Source: Dermacentor variabilis
Taxonomy: Eukaryota > Arthropoda > Arachnida > Ixodida > Ixodidae
Assembly (NCBI RefSeq): GCF_050947875.1
Contig: NC_134576.1
Location: 56,982,255-57,046,254 of the forward strand
Length of the DNA: 64,000 nucleotides
Reading direction: 5' to 3'
The position numbers and the translations under genes are program-made. This document shows, piece by piece, positions 56,271 to 64,000 of the stretch (position 1 is its first letter; the number at the start of each line of letters is the position of its first letter). The notes beneath the pieces are model-generated. The model had not been told where the DNA came from and ran no database searches. It was given only the letters and a program-made list of their open reading frames with translations.

Positions 56271-57800
56271 ATATGGTGTGGTGCTCTCTACAAGTTGTTA
56301 CTTGGACCGCTTGAATAAGCCGCCTTGTCGAGAAAAAAAAATCTTCCTGTTGTGGCGCGACCCAAGTTTTTCACATTGACCGCGTGAGAAGCAGCCTTAA
56401 AGCAGCGTTTTGTGAGCGAAAACTTCTTGTCTAGTTATCCCTGCCTGTGTTCACAAAGCTAGATGTTGAGCACGAGAAGTAGAGAAAAACCAATATCTGA
56501 CTACTTTTGCGAGTTATACGATAACCGTTCACCCTTGTAGTTTAGTTATTGCGCTTTATGCGTGCTGTGCAAGCTACAGTATTGCGGTAGTTTTACTTCC
56601 TGCGTCAGTCCTACCGCGTTACAGATAGACGGATCAAGCGATACATAGCCGAGTTCTACTGGTCCGTGCCAATGCGCGCTTCATTCTTCCAGTTATGTTT
56701 ATAAAATAATACACATGCATATCAGTTGAGGGTTGACTACGCAAACAGTGGACAGTAGTTTAACGTTTGTTGGACTAGGATTTATTACCTTACGAGTGCA
56801 GTCATGCGCGCCTGTGCGTATGTTGCAGCCGCACATCGAAGTGGCAGACGACGACAAGCACGAGTTCCAGGTACTTCTTCGCTTGCGTCACTTTGCTTCG
56901 ATGGAGAAATGAGAAACTGATCTCTGTGTTCAAAAATGGCAGAATGTCGAGCCGGCGTTGCAAAGCATGAAAGCATGAGCAAGAACGAGAAATTTTGAAG
57001 CAGGTACACAGCTTCACGGAGAATGTTTGCGCTCCAACATCGCCGCGAAGGTATGAGTGGCAAGAACGCAAGCATCAATCATCCTACAACACATTTGAGT
57101 TAATATTGCGCATTATTTGTTTCCCTGCACATAATATAGTGATATGCCTGCGTCTTTATGGAGGTGCGTCTATTCGCGATTTCAAGTGCTAGGAATCGTC
57201 ACTCATCTGTCGTATTCCAAAAAAAGCCCTCCGGCATGAAGTGCGTACTGCAAACCTTCATCGCTTCTGTGAGAGCTTTGCCGATCCGCAGCTTAATAAT
57301 CAATTTCTTCCTCATGGGTGTAGCCGCTGGGAATGAGTGAAGGCGCACATCACCTATTGCCTAATTTTTGTATTACGGCATCCAGCAAATACGGTTACTT
57401 CTATGTTTGCTCATTCTGAGCATGCTAAGTGTCCTTTAGGATCCAACGGGAGCTTCGCACGCGTTAATACGTCAACTAAAAGTGAAGGAAAAGCGTAGCC
57501 AACACCAATACGCTACACGAACACACGGCAGCCAGCGGCGAGTATAATCTTTCGATTGTTTGCAGCCGCCGCGGCATGACGGTGCCACTGTCCGTGAAAG
57601 TTGCGAATCTGAAGCGCCTGATCTAGTTCTCAAGGGCGAAGGACATCATATTGTTTCGTAGTATATGGCCCCAAACGCGAAGAATCGTCGTAGCAAGGGC
57701 GGCTTAGTTCCGTTCACTCCTTTGCCGTGCGAAAGGTTCCCTTGTTTCCCTGAAACAGCCCCCAAACGCGACATGTCGTCCTTCAGTTGGTCGTCGCGTG
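56271..57800. other. no supportable gene
   Basis: A 42-base stretch near 56832-56873, bounded by GTTGCAG and GTACTT, could be a small plus-strand exon (PHIEVADDDKHEFQ), but there is no partner exon. An ATG at 57665 opens MAPNAKNRRSKGGLVPF, which resembles MPPNAKN at 38980; the meaning is unknown. Confidence 0.35.
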
Positions 57801-57815
57801 TTGTTGATCACTGTA

Positions 57816-58044
57816 CCCGCCGCGGTTGCTCAGTGGCTATGGTGTTAGGCTGCTGAGGTCGCGGGATTGAATCCCGGCCGCGGTGGCCGCATTTCGATGG
57901 GGGCGAAATGCGAAAACACCCGTGTGCTTAGATTTAGGTGCACGTTAAAGAACCCCAGGTGGTCAAAATTTCCGGAGTCCTCCACTACGGCGTGCCTCAT
58001 AATCAGAAAGTGGTTTTGGCACGTAAAACCCCAAAATATTATTA
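57816..58044 (+). mobile_element. tRNA-headed SINE, family B, perfect target duplication
   Basis: Plus-strand copy flanked by a perfect 15-bp duplication, TTGTTGATCACTGTA at 57801-57815 and 58045-58059. Head CCGCGGTTGCTCAGTGGC, B box GGGATTGAATCCCGG, body and AAAATATTATTA tail. A six-base deletion lies in the anticodon-arm region. The perfect duplication indicates a young insertion. Confidence 0.95.
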
Positions 58045-58678
58045 TTGTTGATCACTGTATCGACACGTTCGTTCGTTACTGCATTGGCGCCTCTCTGCTG
58101 CTTGCTCACGCGGCGAGCCGCGTGGTGTTTCGGTGCTTTAGTTGATTGACATAGCACAGACTCGACTGCTTCACACACTTGAATTCTTTCTCTTAACCTC
58201 GGCTTGCGTTTGCCACGCCATGTGCGCGTATCACAAAATCGCCGCAGCAGACGCAACCAAAGCGACCCGACTGAAGCTTCCGCTTGCCTATCACTTCACG
58301 GCTTATTTACCATTATTCCAATCCTCTAAATATTTTAAGACTAGGCTTCAAAAATGCCACGTCGCGCTCCCTCCTAGTGTTTTCCTTCGTCGATGTTGGC
58401 AGCTCTCTCCCTATTCAAGAACATGCCCGGAAGGAACTGAATGGCCGATAAGTTGAAGTGAAACAAAAATCGTTTATATTTCGCAAACAACAGGAAGTTT
58501 AATGAAAAAACACTTACTACCATAAAGTCCCAAAGCACCTGAATGCGTCCAGCATAAAATATCAGTGATATTCTACTTTATGTGGTTTCTGACGCCACGC
58601 CATAACAGGTTAAAACATGGGGATAGTTACTGTAAAAGGAGCCACGCTTGAACAAGCTGCTTTTCAGTCTACAGTTTT

Positions 58679-58747
58679 CTATACATGGCTCGCATTGACG
58701 TCACGGCTAGGAACCCTGGGATACCATTCCGCCATGCTGGTGCAGTC
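58679..58747 (+). repeat. left terminal inverted repeat of the two-gene transposon
   Basis: Pairs with 63672-63740. Conserved blocks are CTATACATGGCT at the outer end, TGACGTCAC about 17 bases in, and GCCATGCTGGTGCAGTC at the inner end. The 29 bases between the last two blocks are less conserved. TGACGTCA is a CRE-type palindrome. Confidence 0.82.
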
Positions 58748-58807
58748 GCAGTGGCCGCGGGGCACTTGATGCTATTCGTGTGGGCGGTAGTTCGTCGGAG
58801 CGTCGCA

Positions 58808-59249
58808 ATGGTTATCTGCGTAGTTGTTGGACGCTCCAACCACACTTGTTGAGCCAAATCAACCAATACAAATTTTTGGTCTTCCAAGGATCATCGGACA
58901 TCATGGTGACCGTACGAAAGACTTATCGGCGAGGCGACTGGGTCTGTGGCTGGCTCGGCTAAAACGCGCCGACCTAAAAACTGAAAGAAGTGGCATACGT
59001 GTTTGTGGCGCCCACTTCGTAAAAGGTAAGCCTGTTGCATATGCACAATACTACATTAGCGGCAGGGTGTACAAGAACAGAGGAAAGGCTTATTTTTTAA
59101 CAAAATTTTTCTTGTTCTCGTAGGCAGACCATCAAAACTGGGGCAGGAGGCGAACCCGGCCGGACTGCACCCCTACGCTCTAGCTCGGCTACAGCGCAAA
59201 ACATGTGGATTCCGGAGCCGCAGCTCGCGCGGCAATACGAAGGAACCAG
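58808..59249 (+). pseudogene. THAP domain of the transposase, two exons, frameshifted
   Basis: Exon 1, 58808-59025, starts MVICVVVGRSNHTC, where the second zinc Cys is replaced (family GCSN, here GRSN). One extra T near 58850 shifts the frame, after which IFGLPRIIGHHGDRTKDLSA, LARLKRADL and SGIRVCGAHFVKG follow, with the third Cys and the His of the C2CH finger intact. The donor is AAAGGTAAGCC. Exon 2, 59124-59249 (acceptor CTCGTAG, donor CAGGTAAGT), holds the NP-W region of THAP and a GYSAKH-like end, again needing a shift. THAP fingers bind transposon ends. Splice sites are intact while the reading frame is not. Confidence 0.78.
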
Positions 59250-59562
59250 GTAAGTGGAGCTCAAGCACAGTATGCAGCCGAGGCCGCGGAAACAGTGTGG
59301 GTGACGAACATGGTCATCCTTATACTTCTCAATTGCCCTCGCCGCGTACGGACGGCGAAGTTGGCGTAGGAGACGGTGGAAAAGGTGGGCGGGCCTCTTG
59401 GTTGTGCGTTTGGAGCGGAGACAAAAAGACAGAGTGGCGCTTTTTATTTAGTAGAGTGGGGTAGCCCAGATGCTGCTCTCCTATTTTTTTGCCCGCCCAT
59501 ATCCTATGTCTTCCTGCAACCCCCCTCCCCCCCTCACACTCCGTGTTCATTTTTGTTTGCAG

Positions 59563-60059
59563 CACATGATGAACTGCATAATAAAATTAATATTGTAGGT
59601 TGCAGGGGATTAGCAGTCCAGAAAGACATGACCATGGGCGACCTCGAAGCATTGGAGAAGGACTGTGTGCCATTCAATGTGCCATTCAAGTATTTAATTC
59701 GCGTTGCACCACTAGGTGTCATATACTTCGATTCTGAAAAATGGGGAGGACGCACTAGCGACAGGCACATTACTGAGCACTGTGGTCTTTTAGACAACTT
59801 ACTTCCAGGTAACGTAGTGCTCGAAGACCGAGGGTTCAATGTGTCTAAAGGTGCTGGGTTTTACTCGGCTAAGCTTCATGTACCAGCGTACACAAAGGGG
59901 AAGAAGCTGGCTTCCGTATCAGACGTTCTGAGCACTAGGAAACTAGCAAGTGCAAGGATCCACGTTGAGAGAGTGATCGAGCTAATCAGAAATAAGCATG
60001 TTAGCCTGAAGGCCACGCTACCTACTGACTATGTTGTGAGAGACCTGGAGACAATTTGA
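59563..60059 (+). pseudogene. DDE_4-type transposase catalytic domain, truncated
   Basis: The exon opens after TTTGCAG and is open to TGA 60057-60059. It reads FKYLIRVAPLGVIYF, then EKWGGRTSDRHITEHCGLLD, then NVVLEDRGFNVSK, then KGKKLASVSDVLSTRKLASA and RIHVERVIELIRNKH. This is the DDE_Tnp_4 (IS5/Harbinger-like) nuclease fold. The second acidic residue is the Asp of EDRGF (59826-59828) and the third the Glu of HVERVI (59967-59969). The first Asp, normally in an IIDxSE segment before a YxxxKxxNTxK stretch, is absent: the 5' part of the domain is replaced by DLEALEKDCVPFNV. It also ends soon after the LPTDYV segment. It cannot be catalytic. Confidence 0.82.
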
Positions 60060-60865
60060 CGTATTTTGACAAGATTGTTACGGTTTGCTGTGCCCTTTCC
60101 AATATATGCCCTTCAATAGTTGCATCACTAAGAGTGTGTAATGGTGACTAGGTGCGTCTCTCGGTTTGGCAACGTTGATGAAAGTTATGGGTCCGAATCT
60201 CTCTAAGGAACTTTGCTTGGGTATGTTGCGTTAAAGAGTGAATTCGAATAAGTATGTTGCGCTAGCCATTAAAATAGGTGCAAGGTTGTGAAGAACATTG
60301 TTTCTGTATGGTTGTTCTTCAAATTGCATGGTTCCTCTGTACAATCGCACTCTCCGCGTGGCAAAGATGAAATGGTTAACCTGCGACAGTAAAGTTGTCA
60401 GATTTACATTGCTTATAGCTTTTTTCAATAATTTGTCTCTCTATGCCTTACATGTACCATGCTCTGCGCCCTGTACTGGTCATACACCTTTTGCAGATAC
60501 TAATCTGCGCCATTACCCTTGCCATAGTGCTTAATACAAAATCTTAGAATGCGAACATTTCTATTTAGTGAGTGTTGTGGATGAACATCAATTAAAATGT
60601 CTTTACAATGCATCTTGAATACGTATTAGTATTCTGGTGATTGCCAGTTGGATGTGTTCAGGGCTGTTACCGACGCTGGTAATGTGTGGAGTATTTGCAT
60701 ACAAAGCACCATGACATAGAAGAGTTGAAGAATGCAATATATATTTTTAGAAGACCTGAATGCTCTGTTTATTCCTGAAATGACATACGCTCCACAGTCC
60801 TTGCACCACATTTCTTCACACTGGCAGCCTCAGATTGCTACGTGGGTGGAAGCCCGAACGGCGCT
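60060..60865. other. space between the two convergent genes
   Basis: AT-rich 3' flanks of both genes. No motif. Confidence 0.5.
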
Positions 60866-62241
60866 TTAAAAAAATAAGAGAGAACACACTAATCCGTCTT
60901 GTCTACACTGAGGACAAAACCACTTCTTTGCTCTCGGCTTTTGCTTCAGTCCAAGACTGGAGAAGCAGAACCACTTGTACTGGCATGACGCACTGTCAGA
61001 AGTGACCATTTTTCCTGTGTGTTCAGCAGCACCAGTATTCCACATCGTCGGGCAGCTTGTCTTCAAGATTGCTTTGTTGCCTCGTGTAGTAGTGGCTGAA
61101 CAGATCGGGTAATATTACCGTCTCAAAAACAGTCTCGCCTGAACAACTATGTTGATGCAAAACTGCTCGTGACGTCTTACTTTTTCAATGTGTAACACAT
61201 TTGGTCCCCACACCACAAAGTCGGAGAATTGAACTTGGGAGGCAGTCATCTGGGTCTGGACTTCATAGTAGTAAGCGTTATCTGTGATCAGCTTCAAAGT
61301 TCCACCGGTATCGCACGAGCATAATTCTGGGTGGTGATATCCTCGGCAACTTTCAGCAAAAATGGGCACTTCAGCTCCACGACACCTTTCCTGCAGCCGC
61401 TGTATGAGACGATGGCATATGGCGACGCACCGATAAAAGGGTAAGCAGCGCTGTGGTGTAAACCAGACCTACAGCACTGGAAGTCGTGATGTTTGGTGGC
61501 TTCCTTGTCTGTGTAAGCTTGGAAAGAATCTCGTTCATAGTCCAAACCCCACATGACGGCAGGGACTTTAAAGGAATATTTTTCGGGGTAGTGTAATAAC
61601 TTCAACAGCGATATGACTAGGTTTTCAATATTTGTGTTACACGCCCTCTTCATTACTGAAGCTGTTACTCTTCCAGCCCGATAAAGAAGCCAGTCTGATG
61701 CGTTGCTCTGCAGTCTTGTGCGAGCCTCAACTGACTTTATCGTGACCTCTCCCACTGAAAATTTAGATAGCAAGTTCTTAGCCTTCTTCTGACGCACGTC
61801 AAGGTCATCAGCCAAATTCTGCCCACTGTACAACTTTCTAAAGTGAGCAGGTTGGGATGTAACGGTCTCCTCGAAGCTCGATCAATATTTTGGCAGCACT
61901 CAACATAGAGCGGGTACAACGTTGGTGGTTTGGAAAGCTCTGTAAGGCCTCCAAGTTCCCTTCTGTTGGCGGTGGGATGTTTCCACACGTTTCTTCGTTT
62001 CAGCCTCTCTTGTGCTGCTGTTTCCATCATCCAGCCTTCGCTTTTCCTCCTGGATGAAGTGAAATCTATATCTTTGAGCCTCCTGAACATTACTTTCTCC
62101 ACGTATGCAGGAATCCAGATGTTTCTGTGTGAGGTGCAGCTAATAGCATTCTTCATTCTGACACCAGTCTCAGCGGCATACAAGCAGGCTCCGACATCTC
62201 AGCATGCCTCTCCATACAGGTGCAATGGGCTGTGAGCACAG
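60866..62241 (-). pseudogene. SWIM/YqaJ-type nuclease with PHD-like finger, decayed
   Basis: Minus-strand remains, high to low coordinates. 62240-62180 is a SWIM zinc-finger relic (CAHSPLHLYGEAC, then TGA at 62201-62199 where SH is expected), followed by VGACLYAAETGVRMKNA and KDIDFTSSRRKS. After a frameshift near 61835 comes the YqaJ fold: YRAGRVTASVMKRACN, VMWGLDYERDSFQAY (metal-site Glu), IGASPYAIVS (the catalytic Asp of SPDG is Tyr, codon 61419-61417) and VVELKCPF (the E-x-K pair kept). Another shift near 61330 leads to YYYEVQTQM and SDFVVWGPNVLHIEKV. 61066-60866 encodes a PHD-like end, KWFCFSSLGLKQKPRAKKWF then CPQC, with several ligands lost. YqaJ/lambda-exonuclease-type enzymes trim DNA ends for recombination; the role in transposition is inferred. 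Confidence 0.78.
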
Positions 62242-62718
62242 CCCCGCTTTTAACGCGATAGCGTTAAGGAGCTCGTGTCGCAGAAAAGCCGGTATCGTCG
62301 GCGTCGGTGTCGGCGTCGGCGTCCGCGGCGTTGGCCGTGAGCGATAAATCACGTCAGGCACTTCATAAATAAAAAGCAACTTCCTAGATGGGCTGGGTGG
62401 GAATCGAACCAGGGTCTCCGGAGTGTGAGACGGAGACGTTACCACTGAGCCACGAGTTCGATGCTTCAAAGCGGTACAAAAGCGCCTCTAGTGAACGCGG
62501 TGTTGCCTTAGATACGCGGTGTTTCTAAGGCTCAGGCGTGCGTCGCTTGCTTAGGCGCACATTTCGTTGTCGCGCCGAACGCTGCGTTGCTCGACGCTCA
62601 CCGCGTCCGATGCGGGGCGCGTAGACGCTGCGTCGTAGCCCATTGTCTTACAACCCTTGGCGGGTCGACGGGAACGCTGTCGCGTTCCACTCTTGAAGGC
62701 GAAGCTTAAGCGTCCTCC
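62242..62718 (-). mobile_element. tRNA-headed composite SINE, family C, nested
   Basis: The minus strand runs from GGACGCTTAAGCTTCGCC through a GC-rich 5' part to a tRNA-like unit with CTCGTGGCTCAGTGGTAACG (A box), GTCTCCG...CGGAGAC as an enlarged anticodon stem, and GGTTCGATTCCCACC (B box). It then continues through GGCGTCGGCGTCCG repeats to TTAACGCTATCGCGTTAA. I recognise the sequence as an abundant tick repeat. It breaks the SWIM exon of the YqaJ-like gene. No clear target duplication was found. The 7-bp anticodon stem with a 10-base loop rules out a normal tRNA. Confidence 0.8.
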
Positions 62719-63247
62719 AATTTTTTTTTGAATAACATCCACACATGTAGAGGCTGGTCTCGCATCCTTTGTGAATGGTTCACCTGGAAAGGGAATATCA
62801 GGGTACAAATTAGCGTTGGGCACGTCTTTGCAAGAACTCGCGTCACTGTCGAACTTGTCGCGCACTAAGAACCGACAACAGCAACAAGCCGAATCACTTA
62901 AGGCAGGCCACAAAAAATCGCGTGACACGGTAGCCGGTACCTAAATTGGATGGCAAATAGGGGGAGGTCGATATCCATTTCTTCACGCGCGACTTTATCT
63001 TTCATGCATTAACTCGTTTGGTTTCGAATCTGAACATAGCATCAACAGTTTGTATCATATGCACGTAAAAAAAAACGAGGTGCCATCTAAAATCGCCAAG
63101 GTAAATGTGAAGAAACGGAGTTTAGTTTGACAGTTTCTAAATAATTATTTTGATTACGTGAATCCCTACACAAAAGCTTGTGCAATAAATGGACGTCATT
63201 TCTCCTTCTCTCTCCTTAAAAACAGCCTATGAAACCTTGCTAGTTAC
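62719..63247. other. probable intron of the YqaJ-like gene
   Basis: A minus-strand frame at about 62719-62928 (DVPNANLYPDIPFPGEPF) is open next to the SINE and might be displaced coding sequence of the YqaJ-like gene, but I cannot align it to the family. Confidence 0.35.
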
Positions 63248-63586
63248 CTCTACAAGCAGAAGTAGCTTTTTATCTTGCAGCTGTTTTCCAGACAGACACT
63301 TCACCCAGCCGCTAGTAAAATAATTATGCGCTCCGGTCGACTTAACTGCCTTCATCTCCTTAAGGGCCAGAATGTTTGCAGAGAAAACAAGGTTTTTGAC
63401 CATGTCACCACAACAAACCTCTGGGAATGTGACGACATCACTTGCCACGTCCGTTCCTGATCGCAGTGTGAAAGGTTCGACGTTTTCACACATGCGTACT
63501 TTTTCCGCATAACGCACGCGCTCATAGCCCGTGAGATCCAGGTGGTAGTTCGCGTCCAAAGGCTGCTCACTGAGATGCGGCGGCAT
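63248..63586 (-). CDS. N-terminal exon of the SWIM/YqaJ-type protein
   Basis: 113 codons from ATG 63586 to a donor GTAACT after VE (GT at 63247-63246). The start is the first ATG before the conserved YERVRYAEKVRMCENV; a longer open frame upstream is GC-rich noise with a Phe run encoded by poly-A/T. The segment VTFPEVCCGDMVKNLVF, then LKEMKAVKSTGAHNYFTSGW then VKCLSGKQL, is the hallmark N-terminus of eukaryotic SWIM/YqaJ transposon proteins (family form ...KSLEAHNYFxxGWVKDL). This exon reads without interruption, unlike the rest of the gene. The next exon, with the SWIM finger, is destroyed by the SINE at 62242-62718. Confidence 0.75.
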
Positions 63587-63671
63587 ATCACACGAAAAAA
63601 AAAAAAAACACCGCCAGCGAATGTGCAGGAACGCGCATGGACGGGCTGCTGCAGTGCGCCGACTCCGTATG

Positions 63672-63740
63672 GACTGCACCAACATCGCCGCCACAGCCTG
63701 CACGCCGGCGAGAGTGACGTCATGTGCAAGCCATGTATAG
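63672..63740 (-). repeat. right terminal inverted repeat of the two-gene transposon
   Basis: The reverse complement reads CTATACATGGCTTGCAC, ATGACGTCAC, then GCGATGTTGGTGCAGTC at its inner end. It matches 58679-58747 with one- to two-base offsets. It lies 86 bases upstream of the start codon of the YqaJ-like protein, so it may also hold that gene's promoter. Confidence 0.82.
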
Positions 63741-64000
63741 CATGCTCCCACGACGCGCCATGATCGGGCCGTCGCCGGGCGACCATGACATGCTGCAATA
63801 ACCACTTCAGCGATTGGTGTACAACGTATCTTTGTTTATTAGGGGATAGAACTAATAGAAAATTACATGTCCAAGTGGAAACGTAGACTCTTGGCGCCTA
63901 GCGTCTTCTCACCCCCTACCGTCGTGGGCAGTGCAGGGTGTGCCGCTGAAGGTCGAACACTGGAATCTGGGTGCTCCCGCAGTGGTCGCAGGTTTCTTGG
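63741..64000. other. right flank, no gene seen
   Basis: Sequence outside the transposon. No motif or repeat recognised. Confidence 0.5.

Larger units (their letters stand above)
58679..63740. mobile_element. two-gene DNA transposon: THAP-DDE transposase plus SWIM-YqaJ-PHD protein
   Basis: About 5.06 kb bounded by 69-bp imperfect inverted repeats. A transposase with THAP and DDE parts reads rightward (58808-60059). A second protein with SWIM, YqaJ-type nuclease and PHD-type parts reads leftward (63586-60866), so the genes converge. A 0.48-kb SINE (62242-62718) is nested in the second gene. The ends read CTATACATGGCT, so a TA duplication flanking TACATGGCT is possible but cannot be proved because TA is palindromic. 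A THAP/DDE_4-type transposase with a YqaJ partner is what I recall for ISL2EU elements (PIF/Harbinger-related). Both genes are broken. Confidence 0.75.

Noticed and set aside
56832..56873. 42-base exon-like stretch between GTTGCAG and GTACTT
   Set aside because: Too short to support without a partner exon; AG and GT at this spacing are expected by chance.
62370..62470. Possible tRNA-Val gene
   Set aside because: CAC appears in the loop, but the stem is 7 bp with a 10-base loop and the unit is embedded in a larger repeat.
63590..63805. Upstream extension of the YqaJ-like N-terminal exon
   Set aside because: Includes a Phe run from a poly-A tract and overlaps the transposon terminal repeat; the ATG at 63586 fits the family start better.

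Overview
The window looks like nuclear DNA of an ixodid (hard) tick. The interspersed repeats are of kinds I know from tick genomes: tRNA-headed SINEs ending in a CCCC-AAATATTATT tail, RTE, CR1 and Jockey-like LINEs, a T2/Kolobok-type element with TTAA ends, and a gypsy-like LTR. Host coding sequence appears only as short exons with canonical splice sites, separated by kilobases. No rRNA, true tRNA gene, CRISPR or bacterial gene organisation was seen. Species assignment is inference.

Layout. 0-25 kb is mostly decayed non-LTR retrotransposons, mainly on the minus strand. They are a truncated RTE copy (1-905), a LINE with a zinc-knuckle ORF1 (3.8-6.2 kb), a Jockey/I-like LINE with RNase H (9.65-11.9 kb), a plus-strand CR1-like LINE (12.5-14.0 kb) lying against another Jockey-like LINE (14.0-16.9 kb), an almost full-length RTE element (17.4-20.4 kb) and a CR1-like LINE (23.3-24.9 kb). 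At 7.5 kb lies a first exon of a hydroxyacid (glycolate) oxidase gene. 25-43 kb is dominated by palindromic DNA elements: a 4.36-kb element with CCCAGGTAGCAC ends (29.0-33.4 kb), a 3.8-kb foldback element that carries a THAP exon and a two-armed inverted minisatellite (35.8-39.7 kb), a T2/Kolobok-type nonautonomous element (39.7-40.7 kb) and a 0.67-kb MITE (41.9-42.6 kb). A dispersed ~0.5-kb repeat occurs three times (25.8, 41.3 and 50.1 kb).

43.6-48.3 kb carries three consecutive minus-strand exons of a second hydroxyacid oxidase gene. That copy looks dead: a SINE with a target-site duplication sits inside one exon, the next exon has GG where its GT donor should be, and an FMN-binding arginine is replaced. 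With the 7.5-kb first exon on the same strand downstream, this suggests a tandem oxidase family. 51.8-53.8 kb is another decayed LINE.

The most interesting region is 58.68-63.74 kb. A THAP plus DDE transposase (plus strand) and a SWIM/YqaJ-nuclease/PHD protein (minus strand) converge between 69-bp inverted termini, so I read it as one two-gene DNA transposon, decayed and hit by a SINE. The general type resembles what I recall as ISL2EU elements; the exact architecture, with a PHD finger on the nuclease, is worth a check.
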